From Sinorhizobium fredii NGR234 (lineage in GTDB: Bacteria > Pseudomonadota > Alphaproteobacteria > Rhizobiales > Rhizobiaceae): 64,000 nt of DNA. Below, piece after piece: positions 28,508 to 37,092 of the stretch. Position 1 is the stretch's first letter; every line of letters starts with the position of its first letter. A model generated the notes under the pieces. The model saw only the letters and a list, made by a program, of their open reading frames with translations. It ran no database searches and had not been told where the DNA came from. The DNA is taken from NCBI RefSeq assembly GCF_000018545.1, contig NC_012587.1, positions 2,760,001 through 2,824,000 of the forward strand. The letters are read 5' to 3'. Both the position numbers and the translations under genes were made by a program.

Positions 28508-29536
28508 ATGGCACAGACAATGAAGGCGGCTGTCGTTCGACAGTTCCGCGCTCCGCTGACCATCGAGGAGATGGCGGTTCCAACTCCTGGAGCGGGGCAG
28601 ATCCTCGTGAAATATGAAGCGACGGGCGTGTGTCATACCGACCTGCATGCGGCAAACGGCGATTGGCCGGTGAAGCCGAGCCCGCCCTTCATTCCAGGGC
28701 ACGAGGGTGTTGGCTTCGTCTCAGCCGTGGGCGCCGGCGTGAAGAGAGTGAAGGAAGGTGACCGGGTTGGAGTGCCGTGGCTCCATACCGCTTGCGGCTA
28801 TTGTCCCTATTGCCGGACCGGCTGGGAAACGCTGTGCGCTTCGCAATCGAACACCGGATACTCGGTGAACGGCACGTTCGCGGAATTCGGGCTGGCGGAT
28901 CCCGAGTTCGTCGGCAGGCTTCCCGATGAATTGGAATTCGGAGCTGCCGCTCCCGTTCTCTGCGCGGGAGTGACCGTCTACAAGGGTCTGAAGGAAACGG
29001 AAGTCCGCCCCGGCGAATGGGTGGCCGTCTCGGGCGTCGGCGGTCTGGGCCACATGGCGGTGCAATATGCCAAGGCGATGGGCATGCACGTGGTCGCCGC
29101 CGACATATTCGAAGACAAGCTGGCGCTCGCCAAGCAACTTGGCGCTGACATAGCGATAAACGGCAAGGCAGAGGATGCCATTGAAAAGGTAAAGAAGGCC
29201 ACGAATGGTGGCGTTCACGGCGTACTCGTGACCGCCGTCTCCCCCGCCGCCATGGAACAGGCCTTCGGCTTCATGCGGTCAAAGGGCACGATGGCCCTCG
29301 TCGGCCTGCCGCCCGGAAAGATAGCGCTGCCAGTTTTCGAAACCGTGTTGAAGCGCATCACCGTACGCGGCTCTATCGTCGGCACGCGCCAGGACCTGGA
29401 AGAATGCCTGCAGTTCGCCGCGGAAGGCAAGGTAAAGCCGCATTTCTCCTGGGAGAACCTGGAGAGCATCAACGACATCTTCCATCGCATGGAAGCGGGC
29501 AAGATCGACGGTCGCATCGTCATGCGACTGCAATAG
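28508..29536 (+). CDS. adhP: Zinc-dependent alcohol dehydrogenase (AdhP type)
   Basis: 342 residues. This medium-chain dehydrogenase interconverts primary alcohols and aldehydes with NAD(H). The catalytic zinc site is in GVCHTDLHAANGDWP with PGHEGVGFV, and the structural zinc site has four cysteines in CGYCPYCRTGWETLC. The Rossmann motif is GVGGLGHMAVQYAKAMG. The ATG at 28508 follows GGAGGGG; an in-frame ATG 15 nt upstream is less well placed. In this operon it could reduce the acetaldehyde formed by the downstream ethanolamine ammonia-lyase (inference). Confidence 0.92.
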   Translation: MAQTMKAAVVRQFRAPLTIEEMAVPTPGAGQILVKYEATGVCHTDLHAANGDWPVKPSPPFIPGHEGVGFVSAVGAGVKRVKEGDRVGVPWLHTACGYCPYCRTGWETLCASQSNTGYSVNGTFAEFGLADPEFVGRLPDELEFGAAAPVLCAGVTVYKGLKETEVRPGEWVAVSGVGGLGHMAVQYAKAMGMHVVAADIFEDKLALAKQLGADIAINGKAEDAIEKVKKATNGGVHGVLVTAVSPAAMEQAFGFMRSKGTMALVGLPPGKIALPVFETVLKRITVRGSIVGTRQDLEECLQFAAEGKVKPHFSWENLESINDIFHRMEAGKIDGRIVMRLQ

Positions 29537-29601
29537 CGTGCATCTGAGCAAGCCGGTAGCTGGCGAAGGAGCGTGCCCGCATCGATTGAGGGATCAGTCT
29601 G

Positions 29602-32600
29602 ATGGTCCAGTCGATTTACAAATCTGAGGAAGTCAGTGCGGCGCATCCGACGGGCGCGCCTCCCGACACCGCCTTGCTTTCGAACGGTAGATACAGCGTG
29701 CTTCTTACCGAGGCTGGCTCCGGCTACGGTTCCTGGCGTGGCCTCGATGTGACGCGTTGGCGGGAGGACGGCACGCGAGATTGTTGGGGCCAGTTCTGCT
29801 ACATCCGGGATATCGCGGACGACAAGGTTTGGACAATCGGCCGGCAGCCGATCTGTCGGAAGGATGCCACTTACGAGCACGGCTTCCGCGGCGATCGGGC
29901 CGAGTTTCGCTGTTCGGTCGGGGACATCGACATTTGCTGGGAGGTTTGCGTCGCAACGGACTGCGATGCCGAAGTGCGTTTGCTGCGGCTGTCGAACAAG
30001 GCAACGGCGGCGAAAGAGCTTGAGCTGACGAGCTATGCTGAAATCTGCCTCAACGGTCGACGCGCCGACGCTGCACACCCGGCCTTCGCCAAGCTCTTCG
30101 TCGAAACCTGGTTTGACGCCGAAACCACCGCATTGTTCGCCCGGCGTCGACCGCGAAGTGGCTCGGAGAAGCCGATCTGGGCGGTACACGTTTCGGCATC
30201 AAGCGAAAACGGTCGGGTCTCAATCGAGTACGACACCGACCGACACACGTTTCTTGGGCGAGGACGGACACCATCGAACCCCGGCGCATTGGCGCCTGGA
30301 AGAAGCCTGGCAGCGAGGACGGGTCCCGTGCTCGATCCCATCTTCAGCTTGCGCAGAAGAGTGGTTCTGAACCCCTCCGGAACAGAAAGTATCGCATTCG
30401 TGACCGGCGCAGCTGACAGTGAAGCCGACGTCGAAGCCATTGCAAGGCGGTTTGCAAACATCGAAGCGGCTGGCCGGGCTTTTTCGGACGCGATGGAAAG
30501 CCATGCCAGGGAACTTGCCGCCTCAAAGCTCTCCGCGAACAAGGTCGCCGTCTACAATCGGCTCGCGGGAAGCCTCGCGTTTTCCGATCCCGACTTTCGA
30601 GATGGCGGCGCTCTCGGCAGGAATAGGCTCAGCACGGAGAATTTGTGGGCGATGGGGATATCCGGAGATCTCCCCATCCTGCTGCTGCGCATCGACAGGA
30701 CGGACGAAAGCTCTCTCGTCTCGGATGTCATCGACGCCCACGCATTCATCAGCAGGCGTGGGATTGTCTTCGACCTTGCTCTTCTCGACGAGAGCGGCTC
30801 AAGCGAACCAATGCAGTTGAGCGATGAGGTGAAGGCAGAAGTGGAGCAGATGCTCGGCAAGCCCGGCGGCGTTCACGTCCTGCCGGCGGCCGCCGTTCCA
30901 GGCACCTCAGCGGAGGCCATCGCGGCTGCCGCACGCGTCGTCCTTTGTTGCAGCCGAGGATCTCTTTCAGATCAGATCGAGGCGAAGCCGACCCCTTCGC
31001 TCCCGACTTTGAATCATACCGAGACGCCCCCTCGCGTTGCGCCCGGGCCAGATCGCCGAGCCGCACCGACCGACTTGCTGTTTTGGAACGGTCGAGGCGG
31101 GTTCGCTCAAGATGGGCGCGAATATGTGATCGCGACGGGCGGTGGGACGGAAACACCAATGCCTTGGTGCAACGTCATGGCAAATGGCGAATTTGGCTGC
31201 CTGACGAGCGAAAGCGGCCTTGGCTATACTTGGGCGCAGAACAGCCAGTTGAACAGGCTGACACCTTGGTCGAACGATCCGGTTTCGAATTCTCCGAGTG
31301 AGGTCATCTACTTGCGCGATGAGCAAACCGGAGAACTCTGGACGCCGACGGCTTTGCCGATTGGACAGTCTCTCGAAACCACCGTCAGTCATGGACAGGG
31401 TTACAGTCGCTATGAGAGCGCTGGCCGCTCTCTGCATCATGAAATGACGGTCCACATCCCGGCATCCGAACCGATCAAGATCATTCGCCTTGCTATCCGC
31501 AACCACGGACCGGAAGTGCGCACCCTTACCGCCACCTATTTTGTCGAGTGGGTTCTCGGTACCCAACGTGAGAACGCTTCCGCGCGGGTCCAGTGTGAAT
31601 TTGATGGCGAGACCGGTGTGGTCATTGCGCGTAACCTCTGGGAAAATGCCTTCTCCGGAAAATTGGCGTTCGCTGCCTCAAGCATGCCGCCGCGGTCGTT
31701 CACCTGCGATCGGCGCGAGTTTCTCGGCAGGAACGGCTCGGTTTTCCAGCCGGTGGGACTGGGGGGCTCCGGCCTTGGCGGGAGGGTCGGCTCGCTGATC
31801 GATCCCTGCGCCGCGCTCATGGTCGAAATTTCAATCCCTCCCGCCCGAAGCACCGAGCTGGTATTCGTGCTTGGCCAGGCCGACAGTCGCGACGAGGTTC
31901 GCCGGCTCGCCCGTGAATACGCCGAGCCAGGGAGCGCCCGAAACTCGCTGGAGGTCGCCTCCCGCCAATGGGACCGGCTGCTGAGCGCAGTGACGGTTCG
32001 AACGCCCGACACCGCCTTTGACGTCATGATGAACCGCTGGTTGCTTTATCAGGTCCTGTCCTGCCGTATCTGGGCGCGAACCGGCTTCTACCAGTCGGGC
32101 GGCGCATACGGATTTCGCGACCAGCTTCAGGATGTTGCCGCCCTGGTGCATTGCGCGCCCGACGAGGCGCGCGCCCACATCCTCCGAGCCGCCGAGCGTC
32201 AGTTTACGGAGGGGGACGTTCAACACTGGTGGCATCCTCCGTCGGGCGTCGGAGTGCGGACCCGCATGACCGATGACCTCTATTTCCTGCCCTATGTCGT
32301 CGAGCATTACGTATCGGCCACAGGCGACTACGGGCTTCTGAGCGAGCAGGTTCCTTTCATTGCATCGCCAGTCCTGAATGACGATCAGGAGGAAAGCTTC
32401 GGTATTCCGCAGATCAGCGAGGAGAGCGCGACCCTCTATGAGCACTGCTGCCGCGCTCTGGATTGGGGTCTGCGTCTCGGGTGCCATGGACTTCCGCTCA
32501 TGGGCACCGGCGACTGGAACGACGGCATGAACCGGGTCGGTGCGGAGGGCAAAGGCGAGAGCGTGTGGAACGGCTGGTTCTTCCTCACCGTGCTGAGATC

Positions 32601-33474
32601 ATTTGCCACGATCGCCTCGGCAATGCGGGATGAAGAACGGGCAGCGTGGTGCCATGAGCGCGCCGAGGCGTTGCGCACGTCGTTGGAGACGCATGCCTGG
32701 GACGGTTCCTGGTATCGCCGAGCCTATTTCGATGACGGCACGCCGCTCGGCTCCTCTACAAATGACGAATGTCAGATCGACGCTATCCCGCAGGCTTGGG
32801 CGGTCATCTCGAGTGCTGCTGACAGCGAACGCGCTTCGAGCGCAATGCGGGCGGTTTGGGAACGGCTCGTTCGTCCCGAAGGCAAGCTGATCCAGCTTTT
32901 CGATCCACCCTTCGACAAGGGCGCGCTGCAACCGGGTTACATAAAGGGATATGTGCCCGGAATTCGGGAGAATGGCGGCCAGTACACCCATGCGGCCGCC
33001 TGGGTTGTGTGGGCGACTGCGTTGATCGGCGACGGAGACCGGGCGTTTCAGCTCTGGAGCATGCTCAATCCGATCAACCATGCCCTCTCCGCGGCAGACG
33101 CCGAGCGTTACATGGTCGAACCCTATGTCGTCAGCGCTGACGTCTATGGGGCATCTCCCCACACCGGCCGCGGAGGCTGGACCTGGTATACAGGATCGGC
33201 AGGCTGGCTGTATCGCGTCGGTCTCGAAGCCATACTCGGCATTCGCAGGCAAGGCGGCCGTCTCTTCGTAGAGCCGTGCATGCCTGCCCAATGGCCCGGA
33301 TTCGAGGTTGATTTCCGATTTGGAGCGGCCACCTACCGCATCAAGGTGAGCAGGGATGGCGGACCTGAAGGCAGGCGCCGCTCGCTGACCATGGACGGCG
33401 AGGAACTCGCCGAGCGGAGCATTCCACTCGTGGACGACGGACAAGATCATGACGTCCACCTGGCGGTCGGCTAG
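29602..33474 (+). CDS. GH94 family protein, cyclic beta-1,2-glucan synthase C-terminal-like (no glycosyltransferase)
   Basis: 1,290 residues. Two GT36-associated beta-sandwich units are seen. The first, about 25-330, starts at LLSNGRYSVLLTEAGSGYGS with DVTRWREDGTRD. The second, about 490-770, starts at FWNGRGGFAQDGREYVIATG. An alpha/alpha barrel from about 800 follows, with the GH94 motif TGDWNDGMNRVGAEGKGESV at about 969 and GRGGWTWYTGSAGWLYRV near the end. NdvB has the same C-terminal part after a membrane glycosyltransferase, which is absent here. No signal peptide or membrane helix is seen, so this is probably a cytoplasmic phosphorylase for beta-1,2-oligoglucan or a related glycan (inference). 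Confidence 0.85.
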   Translation: MVQSIYKSEEVSAAHPTGAPPDTALLSNGRYSVLLTEAGSGYGSWRGLDVTRWREDGTRDCWGQFCYIRDIADDKVWTIGRQPICRKDATYEHGFRGDRAEFRCSVGDIDICWEVCVATDCDAEVRLLRLSNKATAAKELELTSYAEICLNGRRADAAHPAFAKLFVETWFDAETTALFARRRPRSGSEKPIWAVHVSASSENGRVSIEYDTDRHTFLGRGRTPSNPGALAPGRSLAARTGPVLDPIFSLRRRVVLNPSGTESIAFVTGAADSEADVEAIARRFANIEAAGRAFSDAMESHARELAASKLSANKVAVYNRLAGSLAFSDPDFRDGGALGRNRLSTENLWAMGISGDLPILLLRIDRTDESSLVSDVIDAHAFISRRGIVFDLALLDESGSSEPMQLSDEVKAEVEQMLGKPGGVHVLPAAAVPGTSAEAIAAAARVVLCCSRGSLSDQIEAKPTPSLPTLNHTETPPRVAPGPDRRAAPTDLLFWNGRGGFAQDGREYVIATGGGTETPMPWCNVMANGEFGCLTSESGLGYTWAQNSQLNRLTPWSNDPVSNSPSEVIYLRDEQTGELWTPTALPIGQSLETTVSHGQGYSRYESAGRSLHHEMTVHIPASEPIKIIRLAIRNHGPEVRTLTATYFVEWVLGTQRENASARVQCEFDGETGVVIARNLWENAFSGKLAFAASSMPPRSFTCDRREFLGRNGSVFQPVGLGGSGLGGRVGSLIDPCAALMVEISIPPARSTELVFVLGQADSRDEVRRLAREYAEPGSARNSLEVASRQWDRLLSAVTVRTPDTAFDVMMNRWLLYQVLSCRIWARTGFYQSGGAYGFRDQLQDVAALVHCAPDEARAHILRAAERQFTEGDVQHWWHPPSGVGVRTRMTDDLYFLPYVVEHYVSATGDYGLLSEQVPFIASPVLNDDQEESFGIPQISEESATLYEHCCRALDWGLRLGCHGLPLMGTGDWNDGMNRVGAEGKGESVWNGWFFLTVLRSFATIASAMRDEERAAWCHERAEALRTSLETHAWDGSWYRRAYFDDGTPLGSSTNDECQIDAIPQAWAVISSAADSERASSAMRAVWERLVRPEGKLIQLFDPPFDKGALQPGYIKGYVPGIRENGGQYTHAAAWVVWATALIGDGDRAFQLWSMLNPINHALSAADAERYMVEPYVVSADVYGASPHTGRGGWTWYTGSAGWLYRVGLEAILGIRRQGGRLFVEPCMPAQWPGFEVDFRFGAATYRIKVSRDGGPEGRRRSLTMDGEELAERSIPLVDDGQDHDVHLAVG

Positions 33475-33476
33475 CC

Positions 33477-33620
33477 ATGTCGGAATTGCTGCCGACCGAT
33501 CCCGAACTGAACCGGATGCCGATCGACAAGCACCTCGCTCGACAGCCCGATACCATCATTCGCACGTTCGCCTCGCACGAAATGGATTTGCGGGCATGGG
33601 CCATCGACTGGCGGCGGTAA
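33477..33620 (+). CDS. Small ORF, 47 codons, hypothetical
   Basis: The ATG is 2 nt past the GH94 stop and the ORF ends at TAA 33618-33620. The product begins MSELLPTDPELNRMPIDKHL and ends RAWAIDWRR. It has no cysteine pairs or membrane helix, and no family was recognised. Position suggests translational coupling to the GH94 gene, but no separate ribosome site is evident. It could equally be non-coding spacer before eutBC. Confidence 0.4.
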   Translation: MSELLPTDPELNRMPIDKHLARQPDTIIRTFASHEMDLRAWAIDWRR

Positions 33621-33672
33621 GCCGTTCGGCGAAATTGCCCATGGCCCCACCTCCTGCAGAAAGGAATCGGCC

Positions 33673-36021
33673 ATGAGCAAGCGCTTGTTCTCTCATCACC
33701 GTGACGGGCTCACCAGGAGAGATCTGCTGGTGATGGCGGGAGCGACAGCGACGCTCGCAACCTACAGCCATATTGCCAAAGGCGCCTCTGGCGGACGCCC
33801 CATCGTGATCAATGATGTGAAAGACGGCGAGGACGTCTTTGCATATGTCGGCAGGACAAAAGGGGGTTTCGATCAAACCGCTTATCAACAGGTGATCGGC
33901 GCTGCGAACGAGTTCAAGGAGGGAGATCAGGCAATCGGCGTGGGAGCCGCAGACGAGGCAAGTCGAAGAAACGCGCGCGCCCTTCTCACAAATACGAAGA
34001 TCAAGGACCTCTACGAGCACCCGCTGTTCGAGGACGATCTGCAAAGACTGATATGGCAGACCACGGATCAGGCCCAGCACGAAAGGGTCAGGGACTGGTC
34101 AATGGGCCAGTTGAAGGAATTTCTTCTCACCGAATCCGAGGAAAATATCAAAGCCCTCATGAATGGCCTGACCAGCGACACGATAGGCTTCGTCCCGAAA
34201 CTGATGAGCAATGAGGAACTGATCGCCGTCAGCCAGAAAGTCTTCAACGTAATGCCCGGCACCAAGATGGGCTCGAAGGGCTACATGGGGGCCCGAATCC
34301 AGCCCAATTCTCCCACAGACCACCCAGACGACATCTTCTGGCAGGTTTTCGATGCCTTCTCCTATGCAACGGGCGACATCGTCATTGGTACCAACCCGGT
34401 GGACAGCACTGTAAATAGCGTCGTCGCGGTTGAACGGGCGCTGAAGGACATCGTCGATACTTTCGAGCTTGGCGAAGTGATCCCTTGGTGCGTGCTCGCC
34501 CACATCGATGTCCAGTCCGACGTGAGCGAGAGTTTTCCGGGAACGGTCTCCACGATGTTCCAGAGCCTCGCCGGGACGGATGACTGCAACAAGATTTTCG
34601 ACATTACCAACGAGAAAATCCTGAAGTACGCACGGGCGAAGGAGGGGGAGAGATATGGCCTCTACTTCGAAACCGGACAGGGTTCGGAATTCACCAACGG
34701 CGCGGCGAACGGCGTCGACATGATGGTGCTCGAGTCGCGCAAGTACGGCTTCAGCAGAGCGGTCGGCATCGAGCTCGCGAAGGTGCAGCCCAGGGGCGCA
34801 TGGCTTCATGTCAACGACGTTGCCGGCTTTATCGGGCCGGAAGTCTTCAAGAGCCGGGAACAGCTGGTCCGGTGCTGTCTCGAAGATATGGTCATGGGCA
34901 AGCTCCATGGGCTTACCATCGGCCTCGATATCTGCACCACGCTGCACATGACGGTCAGCCTTGAAGACCTGGATTGGTGCCAGGACCAGATCATGCCGGC
35001 CAATCCCGCCTATCTGATTGCCCTGCCCACCAAGAACGACCCGATGTTGAGCTATCTCACCACGTCTTTCCAGGATCACGTGCGCGTGCGGGACAAGTTT
35101 GGCTTCAAGGTCAATGACGCGATGTGGGATTTCTACAAGCGGATCGGGATCGTCGGCAAGGACAACAGCTACACCGCGAATTATGGAGATCCTCTGTGGG
35201 TGTACTACCAGTACCGCCTCGCCAAGGGGGATGGACGGTCCAAGGACGCGATCTACGTCGAGGGCGGCCAGAAGATGCGGGAAGTCGAGGAAAGAGGCGT
35301 CGACCTCGCGATAGGGCACGGAGAACAAATCTGGGATCTCAATCCCACGCTTGCGGCCAAGGTGAAGGATCTCTACGACGACGCGAAGCAATCTCTCTGG
35401 GCCGAGCTCACGCCGGCGTTTGTCGCCGCCGTACCGGATGTCGTGCCTGTCCGTACCTTGTCGAAGGACCGCAACGATTACATAGCCCACCCCAGCACAG
35501 GTGAAGTGCTTAGCCCGGAAGCACTCACGGAGATCGAAAAGATAAGAGCGTCCTGGGGAGACGATATGCCCAAGGGCCAGATCGTCATTTCCGACGGTCT
35601 GAACGCCAAAGCCATCATGGACGACGGGCATCTTGCACCCTACCTCGAGGAAATGCGCCGGTTGCTTGCCGAGGCCGGTGTCCCCATGAGCGACAAGAAC
35701 ATCATGGTCACCAGCGGAAGGGTGCGCGCCGGCTACCGGATCGGCGAAGTGCTGTTCGAAAAGGCGGATCCAAACAGTTTCAGGGGAATTCTCCACATCA
35801 TCGGCGAGCGCCCCGGAACGATGCACCACGCCTATTCGGTCTACATCACCGTTGCCAAAGGCAGGCGCTGGTCGGAGAAGGGTATCGATCACGATATCAC
35901 GAAGCTTGTGAGCAACGTCGCCGATACGGCCCTGGCGCCAAAAGAAGCCGCCCGGGAAACCTTGACCATTATCAGGGAAATCGTCGGCAAAGCGGTGAGC
36001 GGCAGTCGCCGCTACGGGTAG
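33673..36021 (+). CDS. eutBC: Ethanolamine ammonia-lyase large-small subunit fusion (EutB-EutC) with Tat signal
   Basis: 782 residues. Residues 1-38 look like a twin-arginine signal: LTRRDLLVMAGATATLATY, with the RR pair at 15-16. Residues about 65-515 are EutB. The family's substrate and cobalamin site residues are kept: Arg208 and Gln210 in GARIQPN, Asn241 in IGTNPVDSTV, Glu333 in LYFETGQGSE, Phe386 in AGFIGPE and Asp419 in TIGLDICTTLH. Residues about 580-782 are EutC (QIVISDGLNAKAI, GRVRAGYRIGEVLF, HIIGERPG). EAL converts ethanolamine to acetaldehyde and ammonia with adenosylcobalamin; normally the subunits are separate and cytoplasmic. No eutA reactivase is nearby. AGAAAGGAATCGG precedes the start. 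Confidence 0.85.
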   Translation: MSKRLFSHHRDGLTRRDLLVMAGATATLATYSHIAKGASGGRPIVINDVKDGEDVFAYVGRTKGGFDQTAYQQVIGAANEFKEGDQAIGVGAADEASRRNARALLTNTKIKDLYEHPLFEDDLQRLIWQTTDQAQHERVRDWSMGQLKEFLLTESEENIKALMNGLTSDTIGFVPKLMSNEELIAVSQKVFNVMPGTKMGSKGYMGARIQPNSPTDHPDDIFWQVFDAFSYATGDIVIGTNPVDSTVNSVVAVERALKDIVDTFELGEVIPWCVLAHIDVQSDVSESFPGTVSTMFQSLAGTDDCNKIFDITNEKILKYARAKEGERYGLYFETGQGSEFTNGAANGVDMMVLESRKYGFSRAVGIELAKVQPRGAWLHVNDVAGFIGPEVFKSREQLVRCCLEDMVMGKLHGLTIGLDICTTLHMTVSLEDLDWCQDQIMPANPAYLIALPTKNDPMLSYLTTSFQDHVRVRDKFGFKVNDAMWDFYKRIGIVGKDNSYTANYGDPLWVYYQYRLAKGDGRSKDAIYVEGGQKMREVEERGVDLAIGHGEQIWDLNPTLAAKVKDLYDDAKQSLWAELTPAFVAAVPDVVPVRTLSKDRNDYIAHPSTGEVLSPEALTEIEKIRASWGDDMPKGQIVISDGLNAKAIMDDGHLAPYLEEMRRLLAEAGVPMSDKNIMVTSGRVRAGYRIGEVLFEKADPNSFRGILHIIGERPGTMHHAYSVYITVAKGRRWSEKGIDHDITKLVSNVADTALAPKEAARETLTIIREIVGKAVSGSRRYG
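33681..33786 (+). other. Predicted twin-arginine (Tat) signal region of EutBC
   Basis: A basic n-region (KRLFSHHRDGL), the motif TRRDLL, a mildly hydrophobic h-region with glycine and alanine (VMAGATATLATYSHIA) and a short polar c-region (KGAS). This matches Tat rather than Sec signals in the RR pair and low hydrophobicity. The cleavage site is not a clean AxA, so it may be uncleaved or weak. Confidence 0.6.
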
Positions 36022-36025
36022 TGAT

Positions 36026-36047
36026 AAATTGCGCAGCAGCTAAATCT
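36026..36047 (+). repeat. Right copy of direct repeat flanking the accessory segment
   Basis: aaattgc-gcagcagct-aaatct, starting 5 nt after the eutBC stop, matches 27384-27407 with two small indels. It lies about 150 nt from the 3' end of tRNA-Leu. Confidence 0.4.
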
Positions 36048-36193
36048 GCTTCAATCCCGAACGATTGAAGTCGCGCAAGCGGCACGGGCCCGCACTGGAA
36101 ATTCCGTTCGGGATCGACGAGCCGCAGCAACGGGTCGAAAACGGTCACGAACAGGACCCACAAATTCGTACGTAAGTCGGAGAGATTGGATGT

Positions 36194-36279
36194 TGGTGCC
36201 CCATGCCGGGGTCGAACCAGCACTCCTTTTGGGAACTCGATTTTGAGTCGAGCGCGTCTACCAATTCCGCCAATGGGGC
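36194..36279 (-). tRNA. tRNA-Leu (anticodon CAA)
   Basis: 86 nt including an encoded CCA. Acceptor halves GCCCCAT and ATGGGGC pair fully; the D-arm contains TTGGTAGA; the anticodon stem CTCGA/TCGAG holds loop CTCAAAA, giving anticodon CAA for leucine UUG codons. A long variable arm and the TTCGACCC T-loop are present. The 3' end points towards the EutBC operon. Confidence 0.95.
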
Positions 36280-36489
36280 AAGGCTGGGTGATTTCAGCGG
36301 CTTGCGATTTACACGATCGTTTTCGGGCCGGTCAACCGGCAATTTTGTGATTTCGGCCTCGCCGATCACAAAAGCGTGCGGCCCGTCGCATCTGACGGCG
36401 ATTTACAGCGGGATCGATCCTACATAAGAAGACGGCATCGAGTGAACGGGCTGCGCCACAGCGTCCACGCCGCCCGCTATGAGGTATTG

Positions 36490-36999
36490 ATGATCGAGGC
36501 TTCCGTGGCGCAACGCCAGCAATTGCTTTTCGCCCTGCTCGTCACGCTCGGCATGGCGGCGACCGTCGGAGGCGCCCTCGGTTTCGAGCATATCGGCGGC
36601 TACATCCCCTGTGCGCTCTGCCTCTTGCAGCGCGATCCCTACTACTACGGCATTCCGCTTGGCATCCTCGCGATCGCCACAAGCGTGCTGAAGCTGCCGG
36701 CCTGGACGACCCGTGCGCTGCTCGGGATCGTCGGCGTCCTGATGCTCGTCGGCGCCGGGATCGGCGTCTATCACGCCGGGGCGGAATGGCATTTCTGGGC
36801 AGGCCCGTCGACCTGCGCGACGACCGCTGAGGGCATTTCCTCCAATGTCGGCGACCTGCTTGGCGACCTTGACGCCAAGCATGCCCCGTCCTGCACGGAT
36901 GCGGCGCTGCGCATCCTCGGCCTGTCCTTCGCCGGCTGGAACGTCATCGCCAGCCTGATCCTCGCGGCGATCGCGCTGCGCGGTGCCGCCAAGGCGTAA
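36490..36999 (+). CDS. dsbB: Disulfide bond formation protein B (DsbB family)
   Basis: 169 residues with four membrane helices. DsbB reoxidises DsbA in the periplasm and passes electrons to quinone. The first redox pair is CALC in YIPCALCLLQRDPYYYG; the second pair is the cysteines in PSTCATTAEG and APSCTDAALR. The ATG at 36490 has TGAGGTATTG before it; the open extension upstream runs out of the tRNA region and is not used. It converges on the HNH gene. Confidence 0.9.
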   Translation: MIEASVAQRQQLLFALLVTLGMAATVGGALGFEHIGGYIPCALCLLQRDPYYYGIPLGILAIATSVLKLPAWTTRALLGIVGVLMLVGAGIGVYHAGAEWHFWAGPSTCATTAEGISSNVGDLLGDLDAKHAPSCTDAALRILGLSFAGWNVIASLILAAIALRGAAKA

Positions 37000-37092
37000 G
37001 TTCGAAACCGCTCAGACCAGCACACCTCGCCTGGCCGAGCACAGGGGCCGGGGAGGTATATTCGCATTCTCGTGAAACAGGGCGCTGCCGCC

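Noticed and set aside
34099..35892. 597-codon minus-strand frame opposite eutBC
   Set aside because: Antisense shadow; no family features and it lies entirely within EutBC.
28508..36021. An ethanolamine microcompartment (eut/pdu) locus
   Set aside because: No shell proteins, eutA, eutD/E or eutT genes are present; only the fused lyase and one alcohol dehydrogenase are.
27369..36280. A complete genomic island with integrase
   Set aside because: No integrase, transposase or repeated tRNA fragment found, so only flanking repeats are reported as a finding.
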